Of a stretch of DNA of 64,000 nt, positions 24,163 through 36,165 are shown piece by piece. Each line of letters opens with the position of its first letter. Positions within the stretch are counted from its first letter, which is position 1. The notes below the pieces were generated by a model. The model worked only from the letters and a program-made list of their open reading frames with translations. It ran no database searches and was not told the origin of the DNA. The stretch comes from Streptococcus gallolyticus (GTDB taxonomy: Bacteria > Bacillota > Bacilli > Lactobacillales > Streptococcaceae): assembly GCA_019794795.1 (NCBI GenBank), contig JAIMFC010000004.1, positions 124,001-188,000 on the forward strand. The letters are read 5' to 3'. The position numbers and the translations under genes were made by a program.

Positions 24163-26811
24163 ATGGCTGATAAAACAGTATCACCTGAAGAAAAATTGCA
24201 AGCTGCTCAAGCTCACGTAGATGAATTGGTTCAAAAAGGTTTGGTAGCTCTTGATGAGTTCCGCAAACTCAACCAAGAACAAGTAGACTACATCGTTGCT
24301 AAAGCATCTGTAGCTGCACTTGATGCTCACGGTATCTTGGCTGCTCATGCTCACGAAGAAACAGGACGCGGTGTTTTTGAAGATAAAGCAACTAAAAACC
24401 TCTTTGCATGTGAACACGTTGTTAACAACATGCGTGGTGTGAAAACAGTTGGCGTTATCGAAGATGATCCAATTACAGGTTTGACAAAAATTGCGGAACC
24501 AGTCGGTGTTATCTGTGGTGTTACACCAACAACTAACCCAACTTCAACAGCGATTTTCAAATCATTGATTGCTCTTAAAACACGTAACCCAATCGTATTT
24601 GGTTTCCACCCATCAGCACAAGAATCATCAGCTCACGCAGCACAAATCGTTCGTGACGCAGCGATTGCAGCTGGTGCTCCTGAAAACTGTATCCAATGGA
24701 TTTCTCAACCATCTATCGAAGCAACAAATGCTTTGATGAACCACGATGGTATCGCAACAATCCTTGCAACTGGTGGTAACGCAATGGTTCGTGCAGCTTA
24801 CTCATGTGGTAAACCTGCTCTCGGTGTAGGTGCTGGTAACGTTCCTGCCTACATTGAAAAATCGGCTGATATCCGTCAAGCAGCTCACGATATCGTAATG
24901 TCTAAATCATTTGACAACGGTATGGTTTGTGCGTCTGAACAAGCGGTTATCATTGACAAAGAAATCTACGACGAGTTTGTAGCTGAATTCAAATCTTACA
25001 AAACTTACTTCGTTAACAAAAAAGAAAAAGCTCTTCTTGAAGAATTCTGCTTCGGCGTAAAAGGTACAAGCAAAAACTGTGCTGGCGCTAAATTGAATCC
25101 AAACATCGTTGGTAAACCAGCGACTTGGATTGCAGAACAAGCAGGCTTCACAGTTCCAGAAGGAACAAACATCTTGGCTGCTGAATGTGTAGAAGTTGGT
25201 GAAAAAGAACCTCTCACTCGTGAAAAATTGTCTCCAGTTATTGCAGTTTTGAAAGCTGAAGATGTAGAAGATGGCCTTAAAAAAGCTCGCCAAATGGTTG
25301 AATTCAACGGTCTTGGTCACTCAGCTGCCATCCATACAAAAGACGAAGAACTTGCAAAACGTTTCGGTACTGAAATGAAAGCAATGCGTATCATCTGGAA
25401 TTCACCATCAACATTCGGTGGTATCGGTGATGTTTACAATGCATTCTTGCCATCATTGACACTTGGATGTGGTTCATACGGCCGCAACTCAGTTGGTGAT
25501 AACGTATCAGCTGTCAACCTTCTGAACATCAAGAAAGTAGGGAAACGTAGAAATAATATGCAATGGTTTAAAGTTCCTTCAAAAATCTACTTCGAACGTA
25601 ATTCTATCCAATACCTCCAAACATGTGAAGATATTGAACGTGTTATGATCGTTACTGACAAATCTATCGAACGCCTTGGCTTTGTACAACGTGTGATTGA
25701 CCAACTCAACCTTCGTAAGAACAAAGTGACTATCCAAGTCTTCTCAGATGTTGAGCCAGATCCAGATATCACTACAATCCGCCGTGGTACTGAAGCAATG
25801 CGTGCCTTCGAACCAGATACAATCATCGCACTTGGTGGTGGTTCACCAATGGACGCTGCTAAAGGTATGTGGATGTTCTACGAACAACCAGAAGTAGACT
25901 TTGGCGACCTTGTTCAAAAATTTATGGATATCCGTAAACGTGCCTTCAAATTCCCATCACTTGGTAAGAAAGCAAAATACATTGGTATCCCAACAACATC
26001 TGGTACAGGTTCTGAAGTAACACCATTTGCTGTTATCTCTGATAAGAAAAACAACCGCAAATACCCACTTGCTGACTACGCATTGACACCAACTATTGCC
26101 ATCGTAGACCCAGCCTTGGTTGAATCAGTTCCTGGCTTCATCGCTGCAGATACTGGTATGGACGTATTGACTCACGCAACTGAAGCCTATACTTCAAACT
26201 TTGCTAACGACTATACTGACGGTATCGCGCTTCAAGCTATCAAACTTGTCTTCCAATACCTTAAAAAATCTGTTCTTGAATCAGACCCAGAAGCACGCGA
26301 AAAAATGCACAATGCTTCTACAATGGCTGGTATGGCCTTCGCCAATGCCTTCCTTGGTATGAGCCACTCAATGGCGCATAAGATCGGTGGTGTTCACCAT
26401 ACAGTTCACGGACGTACAAACGCTATCTTGCTTCCATACGTTATCCGCTACAACGGTACTCGCCCATCTAAAACAACTACATGGCCTAAGTACAACTACT
26501 GGAAAGCTGATGAAAAATTCCAAGACATCGCTCGTATGCTCGGACTTCCTGCATCAACTCCAGAAGAAGCGGTTGAATCTTACGCTAAAGCTGTTTACGA
26601 ACTCGGTGAAGCTGTTGGTATCAAGATGAACTTCAAAGATCAAGGTATTGATGAAAAAGTTTGGAAAGATAGCTTGCATGAAATTGCTCTTCTTGCTTAC
26701 GAAGACCAATGTTCACCAGCTAACCCACGCTTGCCAATGGTAGCAGACATGGAAGAAATCATGGCTGACGCATACTATGGCTACAAAGAACGTCCAGGAC
26801 GTCGCAAATAA
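24163..26811 (+). CDS. adhE: Bifunctional acetaldehyde-CoA/alcohol dehydrogenase
   Basis: 882 residues from ATG 24163, behind TTTTGGAGG; a TTG 15 bases earlier would lie inside this site. The N-terminal aldehyde dehydrogenase half reduces acetyl-CoA to acetaldehyde; its catalytic Cys is in GMVCASEQ (near 247). The C-terminal iron-type alcohol dehydrogenase half reduces acetaldehyde to ethanol; it shows GGGSPMDAAK and the metal-binding HSMAHKIGGVHHTVHG region. It regenerates NAD+ in mixed-acid fermentation and forms long spirosomes in relatives. Rex-type boxes flank the promoter. Codon use is strongly biased, as for a highly expressed gene. Confidence 0.97.
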   Translation: MADKTVSPEEKLQAAQAHVDELVQKGLVALDEFRKLNQEQVDYIVAKASVAALDAHGILAAHAHEETGRGVFEDKATKNLFACEHVVNNMRGVKTVGVIEDDPITGLTKIAEPVGVICGVTPTTNPTSTAIFKSLIALKTRNPIVFGFHPSAQESSAHAAQIVRDAAIAAGAPENCIQWISQPSIEATNALMNHDGIATILATGGNAMVRAAYSCGKPALGVGAGNVPAYIEKSADIRQAAHDIVMSKSFDNGMVCASEQAVIIDKEIYDEFVAEFKSYKTYFVNKKEKALLEEFCFGVKGTSKNCAGAKLNPNIVGKPATWIAEQAGFTVPEGTNILAAECVEVGEKEPLTREKLSPVIAVLKAEDVEDGLKKARQMVEFNGLGHSAAIHTKDEELAKRFGTEMKAMRIIWNSPSTFGGIGDVYNAFLPSLTLGCGSYGRNSVGDNVSAVNLLNIKKVGKRRNNMQWFKVPSKIYFERNSIQYLQTCEDIERVMIVTDKSIERLGFVQRVIDQLNLRKNKVTIQVFSDVEPDPDITTIRRGTEAMRAFEPDTIIALGGGSPMDAAKGMWMFYEQPEVDFGDLVQKFMDIRKRAFKFPSLGKKAKYIGIPTTSGTGSEVTPFAVISDKKNNRKYPLADYALTPTIAIVDPALVESVPGFIAADTGMDVLTHATEAYTSNFANDYTDGIALQAIKLVFQYLKKSVLESDPEAREKMHNASTMAGMAFANAFLGMSHSMAHKIGGVHHTVHGRTNAILLPYVIRYNGTRPSKTTTWPKYNYWKADEKFQDIARMLGLPASTPEEAVESYAKAVYELGEAVGIKMNFKDQGIDEKVWKDSLHEIALLAYEDQCSPANPRLPMVADMEEIMADAYYGYKERPGRRK

Positions 26812-26867
26812 ATTTTGGTTCTCTAATATTATTTATTTCCCCGCTAAGCGTTGAAAAACGTAAAGCA

Positions 26868-26901
26868 ACAAGGTCCCCGCCATTGGTAGGGGCTTTTGTT
26901 T
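26868..26901 (+). terminator. Terminator after adhE
   Basis: Stem CCCCGCC-ATT-GG.AGGGG followed by a T-rich stretch. Confidence 0.65.
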
Positions 26902-26948
26902 TATAGTTGTGGTATAATACATTAAATATAAGAATAAGGAGAAGTTAC

Positions 26949-27311
26949 ATGACAGAATTAACGCCACTTGTCTGGACCTTTGTAAGAGAATGTCCGATTC
27001 CTGAAGATGTCACACAGCTTTTAGTTCCAGGTGAGGTTGCTAAGGCAGCCTATGCGACTATTCGAGACAGTGCCATTTTTACCAATAAGCGCCTGATTGT
27101 CAGAGATACTCAAGGTTTGACGGGTAAAAAGGTGGAGATTTATTCTCTCCCTTATAGTGCGATTAACATGTGGTCTACTGAAAATGCAGGCACCTTTGAT
27201 TTTAATGCGGAAGTTGAATTGTGGACACGAGCAGGACATATCAAGGTCAACTTGAAAAAGGGTGTTGATGTCCGTGTATTTGATCGTTTGATTGCAGAAG
27301 CGGTCTTGTAA
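26949..27311 (+). CDS. Bacterial PH-domain protein
   Basis: 120 residues from ATG 26949, with AAGGAGAAG upstream; an earlier in-frame start precedes the ribosome site and is rejected. The single domain matches the bacterial pleckstrin-homology pattern (PF08000 type): GEVAKAAYATIRDSAIFTNK, RLIVRDTQGLTGKKVEIYSL, PYSAINMWSTEN and the strand HIKVNLKKGVDV with a C-terminal helix. No membrane segment. Function unknown. It is followed by a membrane protein gene 20 bases away and may share its transcript. Confidence 0.8.
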   Translation: MTELTPLVWTFVRECPIPEDVTQLLVPGEVAKAAYATIRDSAIFTNKRLIVRDTQGLTGKKVEIYSLPYSAINMWSTENAGTFDFNAEVELWTRAGHIKVNLKKGVDVRVFDRLIAEAVL

Positions 27312-27331
27312 AGAGAGAAAAGGAGATAAAT

Positions 27332-28054
27332 ATGGAAAATCAGACTGTGATTCAGAAAAAGAGTCCTTTGAAATGGATTTTAGGAATCCTTGCAGCAATA
27401 ATCATCTGCCTAGGAGCTGGTTCTGCTTTTTGGTATAGTACAGGAGATATTACAGGAACTTGGCGGAGTGCAGCCTTGGAAAAGGATCTTTTAGAGACCC
27501 TGACAAAAGAGAGCGGAGATTTTTCAAATCTTGGTCTGAAAGCCAGTGATTTATTTAAAGATGCCAAGGTCACCTTGACGGTAAAAGACAACAAGGCTGA
27601 CTTTATAGTCTCTTACAAGGTGGATAGCGCAGCTTTTGGCGCAGCCTATAGCAAATTGGTCGAGAAAGAATACCAAACTATCTTGGTAGATGCGGAAAAA
27701 ACAGCCTCTGAGTATGGAGTGACCAAAGAAGAGGTTCTCAAGCAAGTCTACGGAAACGACTACGAAAAAGCCATCAAAGCCCTCTTTTTGACAGAGGACA
27801 AGGCAATTGAAGAGTTTAATAAGAGTATCAGTGAAAATGCAACCAAGGGAGGTGCAAACTTTGATAGTAAAACAGGACTTGTAACAGCCAATTCCTCAGC
27901 TGGAAAGGTCAATCCCTTCTTGCGCGTGATTACAGGAAGTACAGATGGTAAAAAAATTGGACTGGAGAATTTCAGCTTCAGTCACTACAAACGTTCAGGC
28001 AAAACCTTAACCTTTACTGGTGAGAAGAACATGGCCTTTACATTGGAAAAATAA
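27332..28054 (+). CDS. Membrane-anchored protein of unknown function
   Basis: 240 residues. One membrane helix at about 13-35, then an outside domain of about 205 residues. It begins GDITGTWRSAALEKDLLETL, with a strand pattern TGTWRS typical of lipocalin-like folds, then a long Glu/Lys helical middle and a C-terminal beta segment (GKTLTFTGEKNMAFTLE). No known catalytic motif. It has a good ribosome site (AAAGGAG) and follows the PH-domain gene. The lipocalin resemblance is weak. Confidence 0.65.
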   Translation: MENQTVIQKKSPLKWILGILAAIIICLGAGSAFWYSTGDITGTWRSAALEKDLLETLTKESGDFSNLGLKASDLFKDAKVTLTVKDNKADFIVSYKVDSAAFGAAYSKLVEKEYQTILVDAEKTASEYGVTKEEVLKQVYGNDYEKAIKALFLTEDKAIEEFNKSISENATKGGANFDSKTGLVTANSSAGKVNPFLRVITGSTDGKKIGLENFSFSHYKRSGKTLTFTGEKNMAFTLEK

Positions 28055-28177
28055 ATATTTTGAAAAGATAGTAGACAGTCTAGCAAAGGATTGGAGGCTC
28101 TTCTTTTTAATGAATTTTTATAAATTTTCTGACATTTTATGGTACAATAGAAAAAATGAAGTGGAAGAGGTGCAGAC

Positions 28178-29665
28178 ATGACATTGGTCTATCAATCAAC
28201 TCGTGATGAGAATAATAAAGTAACAGCCAGTCAGGCGATTTTACAAGGTTTGGCGACAGATGGAGGTCTCTTTACGCCGGTAGCAACTCCAGCTATTAAC
28301 TTGGATTTCGCCCAGTTAAAGGATGCTTCTTATCAAGAAGTGGCTAAGTTGGTATTATCTGCTTTTCTGGATGATTTTACAGAAGAAGAGTTGGATTATT
28401 GTATCACCAATGCTTATGATAATAAGTTTGACACAGAAGTGATTGCACCAGTTATTAAGGTTGGCAATCATTACAATTTGGAATTGTTCCACGGCTCAAC
28501 CATCGCCTTTAAAGATATGGCCTTATCTATCCTGCCTTATCTTTTGACGACATCAGCTAAAAAGCAAGGTGTGGACAATAAGATTGTCATCTTGACAGCA
28601 ACTTCTGGTGATACTGGAAAGGCTGCTATGGCTGGTTTTGCAGATGTACCTGGGACAGAGATTATCGTCTTTTACCCGGACGGAGCGGTCAGCAAGATTC
28701 AAGAATTGCAGATGACGACACAGACTGGGGACGATACGCATGTAGTGGCCATCAAGGGCAATTTCGATGATGCGCAGACAGATGTTAAGCGCATGTTTAA
28801 TGATGCAGATTTGCGGGCCAAACTCTTGACCAATGGCGCTCAATTTTCATCAGCTAATTCTATGAATGTGGGCCGTTTGGTACCGCAAGTGGTCTACTAT
28901 GTTTATGCCTATGCTCAGTTGGTCAAAGCTGGCGCTGTCCAAGCGGGTCAGCCGATCAACATTACTGTCCCAACTGGTAACTTTGGCAATATCTTGGCAG
29001 CCTACTATGCGCGTCAAATCGGTCTTCCAGTCCACAAGTTAATTTGTGCCTCCAATGAAAACAAGGTTTTGACAGATTTCTTCAAGACGGGCACTTATGA
29101 TAAAAAACGTGAATTTAAGGTAACAACTAGTCCTTCTATGGATATCTTGGTATCTTCAAACTTGGAACGTCTCATCTTCCACTTGGTGGGAAATGATGCG
29201 GCAGTGACCAAGGAATTGATGACAGCTTTGGCGGAAAAAGGGGAGTACAGCTTGCCTCAAGTAGACCAAGACATTCTTGGACTTTTTGCAGCGGGTTACG
29301 CTAGCGAAGCGGATACGGCTACTGAAATCAAGCGTATTTTTGACGAAGCAGGCTATGTAGAAGATCCTCATACAGCAGTTGCGTCAGCAGTTTATCGTGC
29401 TTATCATGAGAAATCTGGTGACGAGACCCTAACCTTGGTTGCTTCAACTGCTAGTCCTTATAAATTCCCACGTGTGGCAGTGGAGTCTATCACGGGAATC
29501 GATCCAGTAGATGACTTTGTAGCAGTTGCAGAATTGGAGAAATTGTCAGGAGTAGCCCAACCAGCTGCAGTGCATGGTTTGGCGACAGCAGAAGTTCGTC
29601 ATACCACAGTTGTTGCGACAAGTGAGATGCAGGCGGAAGTGGAAAACTATCTCGGTTTGAAATAA
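28178..29665 (+). CDS. thrC: Threonine synthase
   Basis: PLP enzyme that makes threonine from O-phosphohomoserine. 495 residues fit the longer type of threonine synthase. The N-terminal YQSTRDENNKVTASQAILQG is typical. The PLP lysine is Lys112 in HGSTIAFKDMALS (105-117). Phosphate contacts come from LTATSGDTGKAAMAGF and PTGNFGNILAAYYA. A promoter-like TTATGGTACAAT lies upstream. No thrA/thrB neighbours are present. The next gene is an unrelated MATE exporter. Confidence 0.95.
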   Translation: MTLVYQSTRDENNKVTASQAILQGLATDGGLFTPVATPAINLDFAQLKDASYQEVAKLVLSAFLDDFTEEELDYCITNAYDNKFDTEVIAPVIKVGNHYNLELFHGSTIAFKDMALSILPYLLTTSAKKQGVDNKIVILTATSGDTGKAAMAGFADVPGTEIIVFYPDGAVSKIQELQMTTQTGDDTHVVAIKGNFDDAQTDVKRMFNDADLRAKLLTNGAQFSSANSMNVGRLVPQVVYYVYAYAQLVKAGAVQAGQPINITVPTGNFGNILAAYYARQIGLPVHKLICASNENKVLTDFFKTGTYDKKREFKVTTSPSMDILVSSNLERLIFHLVGNDAAVTKELMTALAEKGEYSLPQVDQDILGLFAAGYASEADTATEIKRIFDEAGYVEDPHTAVASAVYRAYHEKSGDETLTLVASTASPYKFPRVAVESITGIDPVDDFVAVAELEKLSGVAQPAAVHGLATAEVRHTTVVATSEMQAEVENYLGLK

Positions 29666-29713
29666 GATGAGTACGGTCTGGGGAAGCCTAGACCTTTTAA
29701 ATTACTAGGATAC

Positions 29714-31003
29714 ATGGGACAGATAAAAAAGATTTTAGACTTGGCTTTGCCGGCGATGGCGGAGAATTTTTTACAGATGTTTATGGGAATGGTGGATGGC
29801 TATTTAGTCGCCTCTCTTGGTCTAGCAACCATTTCAGGGGTTTCCGTAGCCAATAATATTCTCAGCATCTATCAAGCGATTTTTATTGCGTTAGGTTCAG
29901 CTGTTTCAGCTATGGTAGCCAAAAAGTATGGACAGGGAGATGTGACTCAAGCGCAACATCAAGCTGCTCAGTCTATCTTTTTGACACTTTTACTTAGTTT
30001 GGTATTGGGGCTCTTGTCCGTTTTTGGAGGACAAGGGATGTTGAGATTGCTTGGGACGGAATCAAATGTGGCGCAGATGGGCGGTCTCTATCTGGCCTTG
30101 GTTGGTGGAGGTATTGTTTTACTGGGGCTGATGACCAGTCTAGGCAGTATACTGAGAGCGAGTGGACACGCTCAGCTTCCCATGTACATCAGCCTCTTGA
30201 GTAATGTGGTCAATGTTATCTTCTCTGCCCTCTTTGTATTTGTCTTTCACGGTGGAGTAGCAGGAGTTGCCATTGGGACCTTGCTGGCGCGTGCTTTAGC
30301 AGTTGTTATTTTGTGGTCTCGTCTGCCCTTTACCCTAGACAAGATAGGAATAGGTGTTGATCGTGAATTAGTAAATTTGGCCCTGCCTGCTGCTGGTGAA
30401 CGGTTGATGATGAGGGCTGGAGATGTCGTTATTGTCAGTTTGATTGTGTCTTTAGGGACGGCTGTTGTGGCGGGGAATGCTATTGGAGAAACCTTGACTC
30501 AATTCAATTATATGCCGGGGATGGGAATTGCGACGGCGACGATTATTTTGATTGCTCATGCGCGTGGTCAGGAAAAGGAAGAGGAGCTAGGAGCCATTGT
30601 TCGGTGGAGTTTTCTCCTATCGCTTGGTTTCATGGCTCTAGTATCTGCGGTGATTTTCCTATCGGGAAAATGGTTGACAAGCTTTTACACGACAGATGTG
30701 ATGGCAACAGAGGCGAGTTTGTTAGTGAGTCTTTATTCCTTTTTAGGGACGCCTGCAACAGCTGGGATCTTGGTGTACACAGCTTTTTGGCAAGGATGTG
30801 GAAATGCCAAATTGCCTTTTTATGCGACTAGTCTGGGCATGTGGGTCATTCGGATTGGATTGGGCTACTTGCTGGTTCATGTGTGTCAGCTAGGATTGGC
30901 AGGAGTGTGGATGGCTACCATTGCAGACAATCTTTTCCGTTGGATGTTCCTCTATATCTTATCTGCTAGTCAGTTTAAGTTTTCTTTAAGGAAACAGCTA
31001 TAA
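29714..31003 (+). CDS. MATE-family multidrug efflux transporter
   Basis: 429 residues with about twelve membrane segments in two similar halves. Each begins with the MATE motif (LALPAMAENFLQMFMGMVD at about 11-29; LALPAAGERLMMRAGDVVI at about 222-240). It exports drugs or toxic cations against Na+ or H+. The substrate is unknown. A clear ribosome site is not seen (TACTAGGATAC upstream of ATG 29714). It lies 48 bases after thrC and may be read through from it. Confidence 0.88.
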   Translation: MGQIKKILDLALPAMAENFLQMFMGMVDGYLVASLGLATISGVSVANNILSIYQAIFIALGSAVSAMVAKKYGQGDVTQAQHQAAQSIFLTLLLSLVLGLLSVFGGQGMLRLLGTESNVAQMGGLYLALVGGGIVLLGLMTSLGSILRASGHAQLPMYISLLSNVVNVIFSALFVFVFHGGVAGVAIGTLLARALAVVILWSRLPFTLDKIGIGVDRELVNLALPAAGERLMMRAGDVVIVSLIVSLGTAVVAGNAIGETLTQFNYMPGMGIATATIILIAHARGQEKEEELGAIVRWSFLLSLGFMALVSAVIFLSGKWLTSFYTTDVMATEASLLVSLYSFLGTPATAGILVYTAFWQGCGNAKLPFYATSLGMWVIRIGLGYLLVHVCQLGLAGVWMATIADNLFRWMFLYILSASQFKFSLRKQL

Positions 31004-31033
31004 AATAAATACATCTTTTTATATATCTCCTGA

Positions 31034-31057
31034 AAGACAGCTTTAGGGCTGTTTTTC
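31034..31057 (+). terminator. Terminator after the MATE gene
   Basis: Stem ACAGC-TTTAGG-GCTGT with TTTTTC tail. Confidence 0.7.
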
Positions 31058-31250
31058 TTTTTGTTTTTTGTAAGAAAAGTGTACGTCTAACTGTACATAC
31101 TATTTTCATTCCTCAATTTTTTCATCACTCTCTTAACAAATTCACTAGCTATTTATTGGGTGAGTTTCTTTGTGAGCTGTTCAGGTGGTCATTTTGTTCA
31201 TTTGTAGGAAGTATGGTATAATAAAATGATTATATTATAGAGGAAATACT

Positions 31251-32009
31251 ATGTTTACCTTTGGGTTTAAGAAGAAAAAAGAAAAGATGCAGACAGCGCT
31301 TGAAGTGCCGAAACACATCGCCATTATCATGGATGGAAATGGTCGTTGGGCAAAAAAACGTCTCCAGCCACGTGTTATGGGGCATAAGGCTGGCATGGAT
31401 GCTCTGCAAAATGTCACCAAAGCGGCTTCTGATATGGGTGTTCGGGTGCTGACAGTTTACGCATTTTCAACGGAAAATTGGACACGACCTGAAAAGGAAG
31501 TGAAGTTCATTATGAATTTGCCGGTAGAATTCTACGACAAATACGTTCCAGAATTGCATGGCAATAACGTAAAAATTCAGATGATTGGGGACCATCGTCG
31601 TTTACCTAAAGCTACTAAGAATGCTTTGTTTAAGGCAGAAGAAAAGACCAAGCACAATACGGGTTTGATTTTGAATTTTGCCTTGAATTATGGTGGTCGA
31701 GATGAGTTGGCTCACGCCATGCGCTTGATTGCTCAGGATATTTTAGATGCTAAGTTTAATCCTGGTGATATTGATGAGAAGGTCATTTCGGATTACCTTT
31801 ATACAGGGGTTCTACCGACAAAATACCGTGATCCGGATTTGGTGATTCGGACGAGTGGAGAGGTGCGCCTTAGCAATTTCTTGCCTTGGCAAACAGCCTA
31901 TAGTGAGCTTTATTTTACAGATGTTGCCTGGCCAGATTTTGATGAAAAAGATTTGCAGGATGCAGTGTTAGAATACAATCGTCGTCATCGTAGATTTGGC
32001 GGGATTTAA
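31251..32009 (+). CDS. uppS: Undecaprenyl diphosphate synthase
   Basis: cis-Prenyltransferase that makes the C55 lipid carrier for peptidoglycan and teichoic acid. 252 residues. The diphosphate loop is IAIIMDGNGRWAKKR (23-37) with catalytic Asp28. The C-terminal signature is LVIRTSGEVRLSNFLPWQ with YSELYF. A promoter -10, TATAAT, lies at 31217-31222; GAGGAAA precedes ATG 31251. It heads the conserved uppS-cdsA-rseP-proS run. Confidence 0.96.
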   Translation: MFTFGFKKKKEKMQTALEVPKHIAIIMDGNGRWAKKRLQPRVMGHKAGMDALQNVTKAASDMGVRVLTVYAFSTENWTRPEKEVKFIMNLPVEFYDKYVPELHGNNVKIQMIGDHRRLPKATKNALFKAEEKTKHNTGLILNFALNYGGRDELAHAMRLIAQDILDAKFNPGDIDEKVISDYLYTGVLPTKYRDPDLVIRTSGEVRLSNFLPWQTAYSELYFTDVAWPDFDEKDLQDAVLEYNRRHRRFGGI

Positions 32010-32019
32010 GGAGAAGAAG

Positions 32020-32826
32020 ATGTCTAAGGATTTACAAAAACGTGTCATATTTGGTGGCATTGCCCTAGTGATTTTTATTCCGTTTTTGCTTATGGGAGGG
32101 GTGCCTTTCCAACTCTTGATTGGTCTTTTGGCTATGATTGGGACAGCTGAATTGATTAAAATGCACAGACTAGCTCCGAATTCAACGGAGGGTGCCTTGA
32201 CGATGTTAGGGGCGCTGGTGCTTACTTTACCTATGCAGGATTATATTCCATTTTTACCAACGGATGGAAGTTACACCGCCTTTGCCATTGTAGTCTTTTT
32301 GCTCTTGGGGTCAACTGTTTTTAATATTGGTAAGTATGATTATTCGCAGGTGGTCTTCCCGATTGCTTCTAGTTTTTACGTGGGGATTGGTTTCCATAAT
32401 CTGATTTCTGCCCGGATGGATAGTCTCAGCAAGGTTCTCTTTGCTCTCTTTATCGTTTGGGCAACGGATATCGGTGCCTATATGATTGGTCGCCAGATTG
32501 GTCGTCGTAAGCTCATGCCAAAAGTTTCACCCAATAAAACACTAGAAGGTTTCTTTGGAGGAGTTGCTTCAGCAGTTGTCGTTGGCTTGATTTACATGCT
32601 GGTAGACGGTACGGTAAAAGCTGGTCATTCCTTTGCAACCATGCTCTTCTTGATTGCTATTTTCTCCGTTTTTGGACAATTTGGAGACTTGGTAGAAAGT
32701 GCCATTAAGCGTCATTTTGGCGTTAAGGATTCTGGTAAATTGATTCCAGGGCATGGTGGGATTTTGGACCGCTTTGACAGTATGATTTTTGTCTTCCCAA
32801 TCATGCATTTCTTTGGTTTATTTTAA
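32020..32826 (+). CDS. cdsA: Phosphatidate cytidylyltransferase
   Basis: Makes CDP-diacylglycerol from phosphatidate and CTP, the entry to anionic phospholipids. 268 residues from ATG 32020, with TAAGGAG directly upstream; a TTG 24 bases earlier lies inside uppS and is rejected. About eight membrane segments. The family signature KDSGKLIPGHGGILDRFDS lies near the C-terminus (about 236-254) and supplies the metal-binding aspartates. It starts 10 bases after uppS. Confidence 0.96.
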   Translation: MSKDLQKRVIFGGIALVIFIPFLLMGGVPFQLLIGLLAMIGTAELIKMHRLAPNSTEGALTMLGALVLTLPMQDYIPFLPTDGSYTAFAIVVFLLLGSTVFNIGKYDYSQVVFPIASSFYVGIGFHNLISARMDSLSKVLFALFIVWATDIGAYMIGRQIGRRKLMPKVSPNKTLEGFFGGVASAVVVGLIYMLVDGTVKAGHSFATMLFLIAIFSVFGQFGDLVESAIKRHFGVKDSGKLIPGHGGILDRFDSMIFVFPIMHFFGLF

Positions 32827-32835
32827 GGAGAATCT

Positions 32836-34095
32836 ATGAAGGGACTTATTGCTTTTATCTTTGTATTTGGCGTAATCGTGGTTGTTCACGAGTTCGGTCA
32901 TTTCTATTTCGCGAAAAAATCTGGCATTCTTGTGCGGGAATTTGCCATTGGGATGGGGCCGAAAATCTTCTCACATATCGGAAAAGATGGGACGGCTTAC
33001 ACGATCCGTATTTTGCCTCTGGGTGGCTATGTTCGTATGGCTGGCTGGGGTGAAGATACAACTGAAATTAAAACGGGAACACCTGCTAGTCTCACCTTAA
33101 ACGAGGATGGTGTCGTGACCCGTATCAATCTGTCCGGTAAGCAGTTGGACAATAATAGTCTACCTATGAATGTGACGACTTTTGACTTTGAAGACAAGCT
33201 GGAAATGACAGGCTTGGTACTGGAAGAAAGTCAGACCTACAAGGTAGACCATGATGCGACCATTGTTGAGGAAGATGGGACAGAAGTTCGCATAGCGCCG
33301 CTCGATGTTCAGTATCAAAATGTCTCTATCTGGGGGCGTCTCATCACTAACTTTGCAGGTCCTATGAATAATTTTATTCTAGGATTTGTGGCTTTCTTAA
33401 TCTTGATTTTCATGCAAGGTGGGGTAGCGGATACCTCAACAAATATCATTTCGGTAGTGGACGGTGGTGCCTTACAAGCAGCTGGTGTGGTGACTGGAGA
33501 CAAGATTTTGTCTATCCAAGGTCAGAAAATGACCAATTATGAGGAAATCGCTAGCGCTGTTGCAAGAGCTACTAAAGATGCTAAAACTGCACCAACCTTG
33601 GACGTGGTAGTAGAGCATGCAGGCCAGGAAAAGACCTTGCAGGTGACCACTAAGAAACAAGGAAAGAGCTATTATCTTGGTGTGTCTGCAGCCCTTAAAA
33701 CAGGAATCTTAGACAAGGTTCAAGGCGCCTTGCAGCAAACAGGTGATACGGCTGTCATGGTTGTTACGGCTTTGAAAAATCTCATTGCTCGCTTTGATAT
33801 CAATAAACTCGGTGGTCCAGTAGCCATCTTTAATGTCAGCTCACAAGCTGCACAAAATGGCTTCACATCGGTACTGTATCTGTTGGCTATGCTCTCAATC
33901 AACTTGGGTATTTTCAATCTCATTCCGATTCCAGCCTTGGACGGTGGGAAGATTGTCCTCAATTTGCTAGAAGCCATTCGTAGAAAACCCTTGAAACAAG
34001 AAGTAGAAAGCTACATCACACTCGCAGGTGTAGTGGTTATGGTGGTCTTGATGATTGCCGTGACTTGGAATGATATTATGCGAGTCTTCTTCTAA
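32836..34095 (+). CDS. rseP: RseP/Eep-type site-2 membrane metalloprotease
   Basis: 419 residues. The zinc motif HEFGH (18-22) lies in the first membrane helix; the second active-site segment is [13 protein letters not shown] (about 357-369). One PDZ domain lies between (about 205-285; [20 protein letters not shown]). In streptococci and enterococci the orthologue Eep trims signal peptides into pheromones and cleaves regulators. Ribosome site AAGGAG. It lies 9 bases after cdsA and 51 before proS. Confidence 0.95.
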   Translation: MKGLIAFIFVFGVIVVVHEFGHFYFAKKSGILVREFAIGMGPKIFSHIGKDGTAYTIRILPLGGYVRMAGWGEDTTEIKTGTPASLTLNEDGVVTRINLSGKQLDNNSLPMNVTTFDFEDKLEMTGLVLEESQTYKVDHDATIVEEDGTEVRIAPLDVQYQNVSIWGRLITNFAGPMNNFILGFVAFLILIFMQGGVADTSTNIISVVDGGALQAAGVVTGDKILSIQGQKMTNYEEIASAVARATKDAKTAPTLDVVVEHAGQEKTLQVTTKKQGKSYYLGVSAALKTGILDKVQGALQQTGDTAVMVVTALKNLIARFDINKLGGPVAIFNVSSQAAQNGFTSVLYLLAMLSINLGIFNLIPIPALDGGKIVLNLLEAIRRKPLKQEVESYITLAGVVVMVVLMIAVTWNDIMRVFF

Positions 34096-34143
34096 ATCGA
34101 ATATGTGAAAGGATACAAGTTCTCTCTTTGAGAGTTTATGTGA

Positions 34144-36006
<1,863 letters not shown>

Positions 36007-36016
36007 TTGAAGTTAG

Positions 36017-36047
36017 AGGATAGCTAGTACTAGCTGTCCTTTTTTTG
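36017..36047 (+). terminator. Terminator after proS
   Basis: Long stem AGGATAGCTAG / CTAGCTGTCCT with seven Ts. Confidence 0.9.
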
Positions 36048-36165
36048 AACTATTTTACGAATTATGATATCCGATTTTTTGATATGGGAAGTGAAAAAAT
36101 TATTTTTAATACTGAAAGATACTTGTAATATGTTATACTGAAAAAAAGAGCTAAGGAGCATCAAA

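Noticed and set aside
24907..25320. Long antisense frames within adhE
   Set aside because: They mirror the biased codon use of adhE and have no ribosome site.
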